A stretch of DNA of 64,000 bases from Planococcus sp. MSAK28401 (GCF_018283455.1 NZ_JAAMTH010000001.1:1655501-1719500), one strand, 5' to 3'. Shown: positions 34,548 to 43,897, numbered from the stretch's first letter. Numbers and translations: made by a program. Notes: generated by a model from the sequence alone, not told the origin.

Positions 34548-34970
34548 TTACGTATGCCTCGAGCGGTATTCTCTTCGCAAGATAAATAGAACGTGAAATC
34601 CAATTAATGCAGGGACGAGGCTAATGTTTAATAATTCAACATCAGTAAGTGTGAATACTTGAAACATCGCAAAGAATACAAGGCTTGTAAATAAGATGTA
34701 TAAGGCGAGCTTGCAGCAATAAGCGACAATCCAATTTCGCGACGGTACCAAGCTCATAAGGAAGTCCACCAAGTACGACATCGGAATGCCCATAACGAAA
34801 AATACTGGAAAAATAAATACGTAAGTGACCCAAAACGCTTTAAATAAGGTAAGTTCAGACAACAGGTCCTGTTCATTCGCAATGACAAGCTGCCACAAGA
34901 ACATCAACATCACGTAAAGCGGGGCAGAAATAACGGCACTGAAAAATCGTTCGAGAAAACTTTTTATCAT
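34548..34970 (-). CDS. Four-helix membrane protein
   Basis: 140 residues with about four membrane helices and a basic C-terminus (LRREYRSRH). GGGAGCC precedes ATG 34970 on the minus strand. No family recognised. Confidence 0.78.
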   Translation of the reverse strand: MIKSFLERFFSAVISAPLYVMLMFLWQLVIANEQDLLSELTLFKAFWVTYVFIFPVFFVMGIPMSYLVDFLMSLVPSRNWIVAYCCKLALYILFTSLVFFAMFQVFTLTDVELLNISLVPALIGFHVLFILRREYRSRHT

Positions 34971-35067
34971 ATCATGGCTCCCAGCATCTAAGAATCTCCT
35001 ACCTACATAATGTAATTATAACAATCTGGAGTGAAGGATCGTAATAATAGTTAAGAGGTGAACTTTG

Positions 35068-35472
35068 ATGATGAAGTTTCTAGTATTATTTGCTGCATGT
35101 CTTCCGATAGTGATAATGATGGGATGTTCTGAAGAAGAAGTGGTTCGTGTGGGTACTCCTTTTGACAATGGAGGTACGACAGGAGCGGAGTTCAATACGG
35201 GCTTCACAGACTCAGAAACACTATCTGAGTTGCGGAAGATTATTGAGATGGAAGAAAAAATAGAACCGCCAAATGAGTTAGCTCCAGTCGCGGATCTTGT
35301 TCTTACCTTGGATAAACCGGAAGAAAATGTTTCTGAACTTTGGCGGTATGTATGGTATATGGATGATGGCAGTGCTGTTTTGTCCAATAGAGGAAACGCA
35401 GTGGAAGAAGAGCAAGAGTTCTATGCTTTAAATGAAGAACAAACAAAAGAGTTGAAAAACATATTGGATTAA
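35068..35472 (+). CDS. Small lipoprotein
   Basis: 134 residues with signal peptide and lipobox IMMGC, then an acidic mature part. AAGAGGTG lies 7 bases before ATG 35068; the codon before it is TTG and gives a longer alternative. Family unknown. Confidence 0.78.
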   Translation: MMKFLVLFAACLPIVIMMGCSEEEVVRVGTPFDNGGTTGAEFNTGFTDSETLSELRKIIEMEEKIEPPNELAPVADLVLTLDKPEENVSELWRYVWYMDDGSAVLSNRGNAVEEEQEFYALNEEQTKELKNILD

Positions 35473-35492
35473 ACACATCATACGAAACACAG

Positions 35493-35519
35493 AGAAGCTT
35501 ATGAATAGCTTCTTTTTTT
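35493..35519 (+). terminator. Terminator after the lipoprotein gene
   Basis: AGAAGCT and AGCTTCT form the stem, followed by seven T residues. Confidence 0.8.
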
Positions 35520-35626
35520 CGATAATTAAGCATTAAAATGGATAAAGTTATTTAATAATTGTGATTTTAGTACTGTATTTAAAAATATTAAATGGTAAAA
35601 TAAGTATGTATAAAAAGGGGCATCTT

Positions 35627-36463
35627 ATGAAAAAGGAAATCATTAAATTTGATAACGGATTACAGATAGGCATGCGCTCATGGGGGAACATGAACCACAC
35701 AACGCTTCTTTTTTTTCACGGCCTTGGGAGTTCGGCAGCCAGCTTTACTGAATTAGCCAACTTACTTTCTTCAGAATACAGAATCATCGCATTAGATTTG
35801 CCTGGGCATGGTTTATCTACAGCTGAACAATTTGAAGAATCCTTTTCAGTAGCGTCGATGGCTAGGTGGGTAAAGGAAGCAATGGAACAACTTGATATTA
35901 AAGATCTTCATGTCATTGGACATTCAATAGGTGGGAACATAGCGTTGGCGTTTGCCAAAATTTTCTCGGTTCAATCAGTCATTCTCTTGGACGGCGGGTA
36001 TATACGCTCAAGCAATATTCCCGGTAGTTCTATCACTGAAGAGATTCGATTCGCAAAAGAGCATTGTGATAATCATGCTTTTTCATCCTGGACACAGTTC
36101 GAAGAAAAGATGGCCGAGGACGGTTTGACGGAACGATTAATTGAAATGGCGGAACCGAGCATGCAAGCAGAACGTGATGCCATTAAGTTGATTTTAACGA
36201 GTGAACATGCCGGATATTATGTGAAGCAACATTTCAATGAGCCGAGCATGGATACCTTAAGTGATATCGATGTACCGGTCTTGCTGCTTAGAAGCACTTT
36301 GCCGAAGGCGTTTAATTCCCATCGTGAAAGCGAAACTGCGAGACTCCAACAGTATTTGGCTCTCTCTGTGGAAGAAGTGAAAGATACTTCCCACGATATC
36401 TATTGGGAGAACCCGGAAGTGGTGAGCCAAAAAATCTCGCAGTGGATCAGCCGTAAAAAATAG
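35627..36463 (+). CDS. Alpha/beta hydrolase
   Basis: 278 residues. FFHGLGSSAASF (oxyanion HG), ALDLPGHGLST, nucleophile elbow GHSIGGN, acid region in LLLRST and histidine in DTSHDIYWENP are in the right order. AAAAGGGG precedes ATG 35627; the frame reaches 35561 without a site. Substrate unknown. Confidence 0.9.
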   Translation: MKKEIIKFDNGLQIGMRSWGNMNHTTLLFFHGLGSSAASFTELANLLSSEYRIIALDLPGHGLSTAEQFEESFSVASMARWVKEAMEQLDIKDLHVIGHSIGGNIALAFAKIFSVQSVILLDGGYIRSSNIPGSSITEEIRFAKEHCDNHAFSSWTQFEEKMAEDGLTERLIEMAEPSMQAERDAIKLILTSEHAGYYVKQHFNEPSMDTLSDIDVPVLLLRSTLPKAFNSHRESETARLQQYLALSVEEVKDTSHDIYWENPEVVSQKISQWISRKK

Positions 36464-36512
36464 ATCTGATAGCTTAATAGTATCTCTACCATAATGAGCG
36501 GGGGATTCAAAG

Positions 36513-37048
36513 GTGAAAACATGGGAGACGCTCTCTACAGAATATTTGTATGAAAATCCGTTCGGGAATTTGAGTAAAGAGCAGTGTAGGCTGCCAAACG
36601 GAATCGTCATTGATAACTTTTACGTAAATGAGTATTCGGATTGGGTGAATGCCGTAGTCCTGACCGACAGAAATCAACTCGTACTTGTAAAGCAATATAG
36701 GCATGGGACAAGAGGTTTTTATTTAGAAATTCCTGCTTGAAAGCTTGAAGAAAACGAAACCAGTGAGGAAGGAATTCTAAGGGAAGTTCTTGAGGAGACC
36801 GGATTCACTTCAAATGAAAAACCCATCTAATTGGGAAAGTATATGGTGAATCCGGCCGTTCAGAACAATAAAATTTCTACATACCTAATCACTGATGCAT
36901 TCAAAACGAGCGATCAACAATTAGATGACACCGAAGAAATCGATGTTAAACTGATCGATTTCGAAGAGTTTGACTGAATCGGACTATCGAAACACAGTTG
37001 TTTACAGCCAGCGCTTACTATATGGCCAAGTCATTTCTAAATAAATAA
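36513..37048 (+). pseudogene. NUDIX hydrolase pseudogene
   Basis: The protein text is a complete ADP-ribose-type NUDIX enzyme broken in several places. The first frame gives WVNAVVLTDRNQLVLVKQYR and FYLEIPA, then TGA (36738-36740) where the first glycine of the NUDIX box belongs; KLEENETSEEGILREVLEET follows, then TAA, then MVNPAVQNNKISTYLITDAF. A later frameshift leads to TQLFTASAYYMAKSFLNK, the normal end, at 37046-37048. With two stops and one frameshift it cannot make a working enzyme. Confidence 0.88.
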
Positions 37049-37082
37049 GGGTGCAAGTGAAATTTGAAAGGGGACCGTACCA

Positions 37083-37238
37083 ATGAACAAGCAGAAAAAG
37101 AAAAACACAAATAAGACTGATTTTTTCGATGTAATCTCATTTTGGATCCCAGAATTGCTATTTCTTCCCTTCAGAATCCTGTTTATGGCGGTAAGGGGAA
37201 TCGTTAGGTTAATTGGTGGCTTTTTTGATGTTGTCTAA
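37083..37238 (+). CDS. Small hydrophobic protein (51 aa)
   Basis: Starts MNKQKKKNTNKTDFFDVISF and continues with an amphipathic or membrane-associated segment IPELLFLPFRILFMAVRGIV. GAAAGGGGACC precedes the ATG. Function unknown; short secreted-like basic N-terminus, no lipobox. Confidence 0.65.
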   Translation: MNKQKKKNTNKTDFFDVISFWIPELLFLPFRILFMAVRGIVRLIGGFFDVV

Positions 37239-37300
37239 TTACCGTATTATATGGGTCTGATAAGTTCTTTACGTATTTAGTAAGGTCGGGAAGTGATGAG

Positions 37301-37663
37301 ATGAACCGATTGTGGAAAGTGTTGCATAAGTGGGTTTTCGAAAAATACGACCAGTTCTCCAACGAATTAGGCTACGCAGACTGGAAGATTACTTTAGAAA
37401 ACACTTTTGGCATTTTTCAAATGGAGGGAGATGCATTTTACCATGCCACACAGCTCTCCAACAGCGAATGGGCGGTTTGGAATGACAATGGTGGAGACCC
37501 GCCCTATGAATTCCAAGTATTTTCGACTTGGGCTGAAGCGATCAGCCATCTCCGAACATTGTTTGAGGAAAGCCAATTGCCTGAAAGTTATTGGCGTCCT
37601 GAAGGATTTGATGTGGGAGAAGATGTTTTTTCAAAAGAGCCAGATCGAGAAAAAATGCTTTAA
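37301..37663 (+). CDS. Hypothetical protein
   Basis: 120 residues, soluble, tryptophan-rich (DWKITLENTFGIFQMEGDAF, WAVWNDNGGDPPYEFQVFST). I do not recognise the family. GGGAAGTGATG precedes ATG 37301. The M50-like gene begins just after the stop. Confidence 0.72.
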   Translation: MNRLWKVLHKWVFEKYDQFSNELGYADWKITLENTFGIFQMEGDAFYHATQLSNSEWAVWNDNGGDPPYEFQVFSTWAEAISHLRTLFEESQLPESYWRPEGFDVGEDVFSKEPDREKML

Positions 37664-37696
37664 AAGCATAAAATGAGAAATGGGGAATGTAGTTTG

Positions 37697-38197
37697 ATGT
37701 TGCTTGAAGTCATTGTAGTTTTACTCATTATTTCATGTTCGCTATTTATACATGAAATGGGACATGCTGTTGCCACAGTAACGGCGAACAAAAATTCCAA
37801 AGCTGAAATCTTTATGGGTTCATCCAGCAAAGCGAACAAGCTAAGGCTATCTTTTGGAAGAATTACTTGTTATCTGACCGTCGCTATATCTGGCTATTGT
37901 GAGTATTCCATCCCAAAAGAGTACCCAGCGTTTACATACAAACAAAAACTCTTCTTCTACCTCGGCGGGCCACTCGCGTCATTACTTGGTTTTGTGACAT
38001 TATTCATTGCCTCTCATTTTATATCCGGAATAGCGGGAAATATCATCATCAATAGCGCAGGAGCAAACTTTTTTCTCTTTATCACGTCATTGATTCCGTG
38101 GACTTATCCCCGCTTATTAGGTGGCCTTCCGAGTGATGGATTGCAGACTTTGAACTTGGTGAAAGCGAACCGAAAAGAGCGAAAGTTTATTACGTAA
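37697..38197 (+). CDS. M50-like site-2 protease family membrane protein
   Basis: 166 residues. FIHEMGHAVA in the first helix is the HExxH zinc motif of intramembrane M50 proteases. The second motif, normally NxxPxxxxDG, is degenerate as LLGGLPSDGLQ, still keeping the aspartate. GGPLAS follows the pattern of these proteins. I prefer ATG 37697 behind GGGGAATG; TTG 37694 and ATG 37673 are alternatives. It is short for the family, so it may be a minimal or inactive member. Confidence 0.8.
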   Translation: MLLEVIVVLLIISCSLFIHEMGHAVATVTANKNSKAEIFMGSSSKANKLRLSFGRITCYLTVAISGYCEYSIPKEYPAFTYKQKLFFYLGGPLASLLGFVTLFIASHFISGIAGNIIINSAGANFFLFITSLIPWTYPRLLGGLPSDGLQTLNLVKANRKERKFIT

Positions 38198-38273
38198 TAA
38201 ATTGTAGCTTGCCTGACCTTCAGAACGAATCATTATAGTGGTAAAAGCGGCTTTTCAAAATACATAAGTACTG

Positions 38274-38313
38274 TGAAAGGGGGAAGCTCGAATATGGGTT
38301 TTTCCCTTTTTGA
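38274..38313 (+). terminator. Possible terminator
   Basis: AAAGGGGGAA and TTTTCCCTTT can pair, followed by T residues. It is imperfect. Confidence 0.45.
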
Positions 38314-38435
38314 TTAGAAATAAATTTTCAGTGGAGCTTACTTAAGAAATTGCTAGTTATCTTACGATCGTCTTCGTATAGTTAATATACATAAATATAA
38401 AATCATATAGGAATTATATCGATTGGAGACCTGAA

Positions 38436-38966
38436 ATGAAGAAACATTACTATACTGGAAAGAACTTTTGGCGATACGATACCAACGATTCTAGACCTCT
38501 TTATCCATGCAATAATGAAATCATTGAAAAAGCTGAGTTAGTCTTGGGAATCCGTTTTCCTAATTCTTTTAAAGACTTGATGAAAAAGCGGAACGGGGGA
38601 GAACTTCATTACCCATATTTTACTGTTCCAGCAACTAGAGCAAATAGCAGATCAGGTGAGGTATTTCATTTGCCATGTATTGAACCTATACATTTTGAAG
38701 TGGATAACACCTGTATTTTATCATCCAAAGAACTGATTACCTCTACAAATGATGAGCGGGGCGGTAAAGCACTTTCTGACAAGCTCATCGTGCTTTGGAC
38801 TGATTTTCATCATTGGCTTGTATTTGATTATAAAAATCAAAAAGAAACCCCCTCGGTATTATTGATTGTTGAGAATTACGATTCACCGGAAATAGTTTGG
38901 GAAATCATTGAGCTCGCCGAGTCCTTTGATCAATTCCTAGAGCAATTATTCCTGGAAACGAATTAA
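38436..38966 (+). CDS. SMI1/KNR4 (SUKH) family protein
   Basis: 176 residues. IIEKAELVLGIRFPNSFKDL then MKKRNGGEL is the hallmark SUKH opening (E..LG..LP..y...l...NGG), and HHWLVFDYK plus EIIELAESFDQFLEQLF matches the middle and end. Members often act as immunity proteins against contact or LXG toxins, but no toxin gene is visible here. GATTGGAG precedes the ATG. Confidence 0.88.
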   Translation: MKKHYYTGKNFWRYDTNDSRPLYPCNNEIIEKAELVLGIRFPNSFKDLMKKRNGGELHYPYFTVPATRANSRSGEVFHLPCIEPIHFEVDNTCILSSKELITSTNDERGGKALSDKLIVLWTDFHHWLVFDYKNQKETPSVLLIVENYDSPEIVWEIIELAESFDQFLEQLFLETN

Positions 38967-39048
38967 AGCGGTGACTCCCGAATGCTCTTTATATATTTTA
39001 TGATTTCGAGTGAGCAGTCTCGTGATGAGAAAGGAAAGATTAGGGAAA

Positions 39049-39393
39049 ATGCATATTACATGGAGTCCGCTTTGGTATGGATTAGATCAAGCGATTGTGG
39101 CAGGAGATATTGATTATTATTACCTGTCTAATGACGGTGCAGAATTTGCGAATGGTGAAGCAAGCGCTGAGGATAAGGAAATATACGCTAAAATAGTGAA
39201 TATTATCCATCCGGAGATTGGCAAAGTGCGAGGCATCCTTACAGATGAATTGAGTTATAGAGTGTTTCTTGAAGATGGAGATATTATCCGGATCGATGCA
39301 GAAGAAAATACCGGATTGGTAGAATATTCAGCCGATTGCGGAATAAGTGAATGGACTTTCGAAGTGGAAATCGAGATCCTGAAGTTTACTTGA
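39049..39393 (+). CDS. Hypothetical protein
   Basis: 114 residues, acidic and soluble (MHITWSPLWYGLDQAIVAGD...). No family recognised. AAGGAAAGATTAGGG precedes ATG 39049; longer starts at 39010 and 39025 are possible. Confidence 0.68.
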   Translation: MHITWSPLWYGLDQAIVAGDIDYYYLSNDGAEFANGEASAEDKEIYAKIVNIIHPEIGKVRGILTDELSYRVFLEDGDIIRIDAEENTGLVEYSADCGISEWTFEVEIEILKFT

Positions 39394-39543
39394 TACTCAT
39401 CTGAGGAGCGGATGGCTCTTACGAAGGGCAAGGCGTTACAGGTTTGGCAGGCAGCAAGGGAAGTAAAACACAATTGCATGTTAAACATATAGAGAGTCTC
39501 AGTATTCTAAGGAACTGCAGACAGTGAAACGGAGCGATGGCCA

Positions 39544-39963
39544 ATGGAATACTTTTATTTGTTTTTAAAGATTTCACTCGTAGGTTCGACAATTTTATTC
39601 AGCGATTTTATTTTTGGCCAAATTGGCTGGTGGTTCGCAGTTGTCATGATTCTCGCATTATGGGCATCAGGTTATTTCGATAAAAAATCGATTCAAATAA
39701 AAAAACAAAAACTGACTGAAAGGTTTTCGATTCTAAAAACCTTGGACAGCGGACAATCAGTCAATGTCGAACTAAAAAATGGCGAGTTGTTTTCGGATTA
39801 CAATTTCAGTTCTTTCAATGAGGACGAAATAACTGTCGCTAAAAAACTAGAGCGAGAACAAATTATGCAAGGAGGAGATAACGTTCGGGAGATCAAGTTC
39901 ACTAAAATTCAGTCAATCACGAGCTCTGATGTTCAAGTTGCAAGAAGAAGACGGCGATTTTAA
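39544..39963 (+). CDS. Membrane protein with a small soluble domain
   Basis: 139 residues. One or two N-terminal helices (about residues 4-41), then a basic domain ending RRRRRF. Text such as SVNVELKNGELFSDYNFSSF suggests an SH3- or OB-like all-beta fold. Family unknown. Confidence 0.75.
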   Translation: MEYFYLFLKISLVGSTILFSDFIFGQIGWWFAVVMILALWASGYFDKKSIQIKKQKLTERFSILKTLDSGQSVNVELKNGELFSDYNFSSFNEDEITVAKKLEREQIMQGGDNVREIKFTKIQSITSSDVQVARRRRRF

Positions 39964-40081
39964 AAGGTAGTCTTAAAAAATCTACTGATTGTTACGGGCA
40001 AACCAATCAACCAAGTGAAGATAGAAAACAGTTGATACGTATCATGCAAAAACTTTTTCTCAGATAATTAGCTTTAAAAAG

Positions 40082-40206
40082 TTCGTAAAGGTGGCTTTAA
40101 TTTCACGAACGTTCGTAAAGTGTTTTGAGACGTTTACGAACGTTGGTGTACTTGGTTTTTAGCACTTTAAAAGACGTTCGCAAAGGTGTACTTTTACGAA
40201 CGCTTT
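40082..40206. repeat. Cluster of ACGTTCGtAAAG-type inverted repeats
   Basis: Within about 125 bases the motif TTCGTAAAG or its complement CTTTACGAA occurs about five times (TTCGTAAAGGTG, CACGAACGTTCGTAAAGTG, GTTTACGAACGTTGGTGTAC, ACGTTCGCAAAGGTGTAC, CTTTTACGAACGCTTT), in both orientations. The last unit (40186-40206) is the same as the dispersed repeat at 43.8, 54.1, 58.9 and, weaker, 62.3 kb. No gene is present between 39964 and 40488. Confidence 0.75.
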
Positions 40207-40488
40207 GACCTAGGAAAACTATGAAGTTAAGAAAGTGAAACAATCGGAATTATTTTGAATATCGAAACTTATCACAGGAGCAGGTTTTCCTTTATTTTGT
40301 GGAAGACGAATATATTGAGCAATGACTTGTTTACTAGTTAGAAATCAGGGAAGCTAAGAAATAGGAAGTATATGGATTAATTTCAAAAGGGAGGATAGTA
40401 AGTAATTTTTAGTATTAGGAAGATTTGCTCGGAAATTAAAGAACCACTTAAGTAGTGGAATCAAAAAATGATAGGAGCGATATACATA

Positions 40489-41034
40489 ATGAAAAAGACA
40501 TTGTCTCTTTTTAGCGTAGTGGTTTTTGCAGGATTCGGTTTCGTGGCCCCAGCTTTGGCAAATGAGAATGAGGAGGGTTTAGTCTCTAACGGAATTGAAG
40601 TATCAGAAATCATTGAGAAAACAGAAATCCCTGTATTGTATGAGGATACTGATTTATTTGAAGTGAAGACTCATCCCGATCACCAGGAAATTTCAGTGGG
40701 TGCCTATTTGGGAGAAGACTCTACTGAGAACAATTTTGTTCCTGAATACGAAAACAATTCAGCTATCTTTGACTTCAGTGAGGTTGAATTAAAGGCAGGC
40801 GATACGATTACGTTCTTTATTCAAGATGGCCTTGTCTTCAGCGAAGAATTTGTCAGAACTATTCAGCCAGCAGAAGCAGCTGCTGAGGAAACTGTTGATG
40901 AAAATAGCGAAGAGGGCGGAGTACTTCCGAATACAGCAACCAATACGCCGATGATGATGGTAATGTCTATTTCCCTAGTCGTCCTAGGTGGAGCTTTGTT
41001 GGCCGTACGCCGCCGTAAATCATCTACTATGTAA
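40489..41034 (+). CDS. LPNTA-type sortase substrate, cell-wall-anchored protein
   Basis: 181 residues. Signal peptide KKTLSLFSVVVFAGFGFVAP with ALA cleavage, an acidic exposed region, then LPNTATN, a membrane helix (MMMVMSISLVVLGGALLAV) and a basic tail RRRKSSTM. That is the complete cell-wall sorting signal, with the LPNTA form used by class D sortases. AGGAGCG precedes ATG 40489. No sortase gene is in the window. Function of the exposed part unknown. Confidence 0.88.
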   Translation: MKKTLSLFSVVVFAGFGFVAPALANENEEGLVSNGIEVSEIIEKTEIPVLYEDTDLFEVKTHPDHQEISVGAYLGEDSTENNFVPEYENNSAIFDFSEVELKAGDTITFFIQDGLVFSEEFVRTIQPAEAAAEETVDENSEEGGVLPNTATNTPMMMVMSISLVVLGGALLAVRRRKSSTM

Positions 41035-41093
41035 TTTGTTGATTGATACTTGAAACCTACTAAAAGAAGAATGAAAATTCTTCGGCATGAGTA

Positions 41094-41128
41094 AAAAACC
41101 AGTTGCATTCATTGCAGCTGGTTTTTTT
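41094..41128 (+). terminator. Terminator after the sortase substrate
   Basis: AAAACCAGTTGCA pairs with TGCAGCTGGTTTT (one bulge or G:U), followed by T residues. Confidence 0.88.
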
Positions 41129-41812
41129 ATGTAATGAATAATCTTTAACTTGTTTTACTGTAGCTGTATTGAGCGTTTCATTTTAGAAAAAAATAACGAT
41201 TCCGTCTATGCGCATTGGGAAGTATTGATGATCTGAATATAAACAACAAATCAAAAAATTTCCTACAAAAAGAATATAGCGAGGTTTTCTTATAGAAATT
41301 AAATAAAAAATTCAGCTATAACTTAAAAAGTTTAAACAGACCTATTTTCTTATTTTCAATTAAGTTACATTCGTTTCCTTGATTTAATTGATATATCATA
41401 GTTGACCGGAAGAGAGGAAACCTTAGGTGTGTTTCTTCCCTTTTTCTAGCACATGCTTTTGTTTTTAAAGCAAGAAATTGATTGTACAATAACCAGAATA
41501 CGGGAGAACTTAAAATAACAAATAGCGTCCTCTTTTTATAAAGTTGATCAAGAAAGAAAGCATTGGCTAGATGGCATTGCTTAATTTTGCTGCTGAGTTT
41601 CTTACCACAATGTAACAGCTTACTCATTATAGTAAATCTCTAATAAACTACTGAGCTGGGTCAGGTTTTAAATCTTTCTCGTACAATGAAATTTCTTCCT
41701 TCTAATTTCAAAAGATGTTTTTGGGTAATATCTATTCGGTCTAATTTCCATTATGCTATTATTAATGGAAAAACATAGCAATTAGTTGAAACATAAGAGG
41801 CTAGGTGAATTT
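41129..41812. other. 684-base AT-rich region without a convincing gene
   Basis: It contains a half copy of the TGAATGTAACTTA repeat (ATTAAGTTACATTC, 41359-41372) and an imperfect hairpin (41411-41446). A 103-codon minus-strand frame at 41316-41627 has no ribosome binding site and no protein-like character, and was not accepted. The promoter of the ABC operon presumably lies at the right end. Confidence 0.5.
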
Positions 41813-42466
41813 ATGCTAATAGTGAGTGATTTGCAGTTGAAAACAAAAGAAACATTATTATACGGAGCCATCATGCAATTGAAGAAAGGAACAATCTATG
41901 GCTTATCCGCCCGGAACGGTAGTGGTAAAACCACATTGCTCCGAACCATCAGTGGACTGAGAAGCGAGCCTCTAGGTTCGATATCTATTCATGAGAACGA
42001 TCACATATTATCTGCACTGGAAGTGAAAAAACAGTTGTTCTACTTTGAGACGGTGGAATGGTTTGACCCTAATTTATCCGGATGGGATTATTTGCGGTTT
42101 ACACAGGCTTCTTGGAACCAGTCTGCCCGTCCGATTGACGAAATCGTCTCTTTTTGGGAAATGAAGTCGTACATCAAGACACCCATCAAAAAATATTCGC
42201 TTGGCATGAAACAAAAGGTGTTGCTCGCCATGTATGACGTGAGTGGGGCAAGCTATTGGCTGCTTGATGAGCCAACCATTGGCTTGGACACCAATAGCCT
42301 GAAGAAATTTCAAACGTATTTGCTAGAGGCTAAACAAGACGGGGCTTGCATTTTATTTTCTTCTCACCAGAATGATAGTTTGTATGCGGTCTGCGACTAC
42401 ATTTACGAAATGGAAGATGGCTCCTTAATTCTGTCCACGATAAGAAAGGGGGAGGACAAGGAGTGA
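41813..42466 (+). CDS. ABC transporter ATP-binding protein
   Basis: 217 residues, a compact nucleotide-binding domain. Walker A is SARNGSGKTTL (the first glycine of GxxGxGKT is Ala), the signature is YSLGMKQKV instead of LSGGQ, Walker B is YWLLDEPTIGLD, and the switch histidine is in FSSHQND. This matches the BcrA/MutF-like exporters, which often have SxGMxQ. AGGTG precedes ATG 41813. It overlaps the permease gene by 4 bases. Confidence 0.92.
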   Translation: MLIVSDLQLKTKETLLYGAIMQLKKGTIYGLSARNGSGKTTLLRTISGLRSEPLGSISIHENDHILSALEVKKQLFYFETVEWFDPNLSGWDYLRFTQASWNQSARPIDEIVSFWEMKSYIKTPIKKYSLGMKQKVLLAMYDVSGASYWLLDEPTIGLDTNSLKKFQTYLLEAKQDGACILFSSHQNDSLYAVCDYIYEMEDGSLILSTIRKGEDKE

Positions 42467-43641
42467 ATTATTATCGATTCCTCTTCAAAAAGACCGTAAA
42501 AAATCGGGCCACTTCTGTTCCGTTGGTTTTGCTGTTGGTATCCATTGTCGGTCTGTATGTGATTAACCAAACCTCAGGCAATTTTTTTAGCTATAAAGGG
42601 AGTCTAACTGATTATCATGAGCAAACGAAGGAGTTGGAAGAGTACTACGTGGGCTTGCAGAATGATGGTGTGGAGTACTCAGCTGATGAAGTCGCATCAT
42701 TCGAAGCAGGCTATGATGATGTAATCGAGCAGTCGATGTGGTCAGCAAAAGCTCTCCAATTAGCAGAGGAAGAAAAGTGGGACGAGGCGTTGAGTTATTC
42801 GATCAATCTCTTGAACCGGCAACTGGAAGCCAATGAGCAAGCGGAGGGATCGCTGTTTCCTGCTGAACATGTAGCCGTATTAAAAGGTGATATCGAAATG
42901 TACGAACAGTTACAGGCGCTTGAACAAGAGCCAGATACTGCGGGGTACGAGACGTTCGGGTTCAACTACGTCTTTCGGGTAATGGATTCACTGTTCCCAG
43001 TGTTATTTATGCTGATATTAGCTGTTCTGTTGACAGAGATTTTTTTGAACTCATATAAAAAAGGAATGAACATCAATGCGTTGTTGCCGATGAGCTTTGT
43101 GCGCCTTACAGCCAAACGGATTTGGTTCAGCAGTCTGTTAGCCGGTACTGTTTACTTGTCCACGCTTGCCATCAGTTTAGCCATGGCAAGCCTCGTGAAA
43201 GGCTCGGGCCATGTGCTCTACCCAGTCTTGCTCTATTCGACGGGATTGCCAGAGACGTCGCCCATCTGGATCGTTTTGGTGAAGATGCTGATTCTCCAGT
43301 TATTGGGCATACTAAGCCTGGTTCTCCTCGTCTCGCTGATCAGCTTTTTCGTCCAGAACCATCTAGTCAGCTTATTGATCACACTGGTCGTCGTTATTGG
43401 TTCACCGATGGTCTTTAAATCCATTGAGGCCTTTCATTCCATTGCCCATTTGAATCCCTTTACGTATTTGGCAAGTGGGGATGTGGTGACACGGTTTATC
43501 ATGCAGGATGTTCCTAATTCCCGGGCTACGTTTGAAATGGGAATCGTTTCACTGGGTGTGTTTTCTTTCATGCTAGTCCTAATAAATGTGGTTCTTGCTT
43601 TCCGGCATGAGAAGAAACCAATGTATGCAGCAAAAACATAA
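42463..43641 (+). CDS. ABC transporter permease
   Basis: 392 residues. One N-terminal helix, a large extracytoplasmic loop (about residues 40-170, acidic and helical), then about six membrane helices, the ABC-2 permease layout. GTG 42463 overlaps the ATPase stop in GTGA. The ATPase and permease presumably form a complete exporter; substrate unknown, although peptide or lantibiotic export or immunity is common for this layout. Confidence 0.9.
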   Translation: MNYYRFLFKKTVKNRATSVPLVLLLVSIVGLYVINQTSGNFFSYKGSLTDYHEQTKELEEYYVGLQNDGVEYSADEVASFEAGYDDVIEQSMWSAKALQLAEEEKWDEALSYSINLLNRQLEANEQAEGSLFPAEHVAVLKGDIEMYEQLQALEQEPDTAGYETFGFNYVFRVMDSLFPVLFMLILAVLLTEIFLNSYKKGMNINALLPMSFVRLTAKRIWFSSLLAGTVYLSTLAISLAMASLVKGSGHVLYPVLLYSTGLPETSPIWIVLVKMLILQLLGILSLVLLVSLISFFVQNHLVSLLITLVVVIGSPMVFKSIEAFHSIAHLNPFTYLASGDVVTRFIMQDVPNSRATFEMGIVSLGVFSFMLVLINVVLAFRHEKKPMYAAKT

Positions 43642-43742
43642 ACTGACAAAGGCTCCTGCTGGATATCCTAAGTTGAAACTTGGAAGTTCAATAACAGAAT
43701 CCAGTTTACATATGACGAATCACCAGAAGCTAATCATAATGC

Positions 43743-43785
43743 AAGGAGAAAAGAGTCTGTATTCAGCATACCTTTTCTCCTTTTT
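43743..43785 (+). terminator. Terminator after the ABC operon
   Basis: AAGGAGAAAAG pairs with CTTTTCTCCTT, followed by T residues and directly by a copy of the GTACTTTTACGAACG repeat. Confidence 0.75.
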
Positions 43786-43797
43786 ATTTGCGAAAGA

Positions 43798-43815
43798 GTA
43801 CTTTTACGAACACTT
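43798..43815 (+). repeat. Dispersed repeat GTACTTTTACGAACac
   Basis: A copy of the dispersed motif directly after a terminator hairpin. The other copies are at 40187, 54092, 58877 and, degenerate, 62350. Confidence 0.6.
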
Positions 43816-43897
43816 CTATATTTAGAAAGAAAAGGCGAATATTCTATCTATGCAGTATGATAATTAATGCTAATCTGAATACAGATAATCTTTAAAG

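Noticed and set aside
40082-40206. Possible CRISPR array
   Set aside because: Units are short, in both orientations and irregularly spaced, with no constant-length spacers and no cas genes.
41316-41627. 103-codon minus-strand frame in the AT-rich gap before the ABC operon
   Set aside because: No ribosome binding site, biased basic and leucine-poor text, and it spans a repeat half-copy and a hairpin. It is most likely chance.
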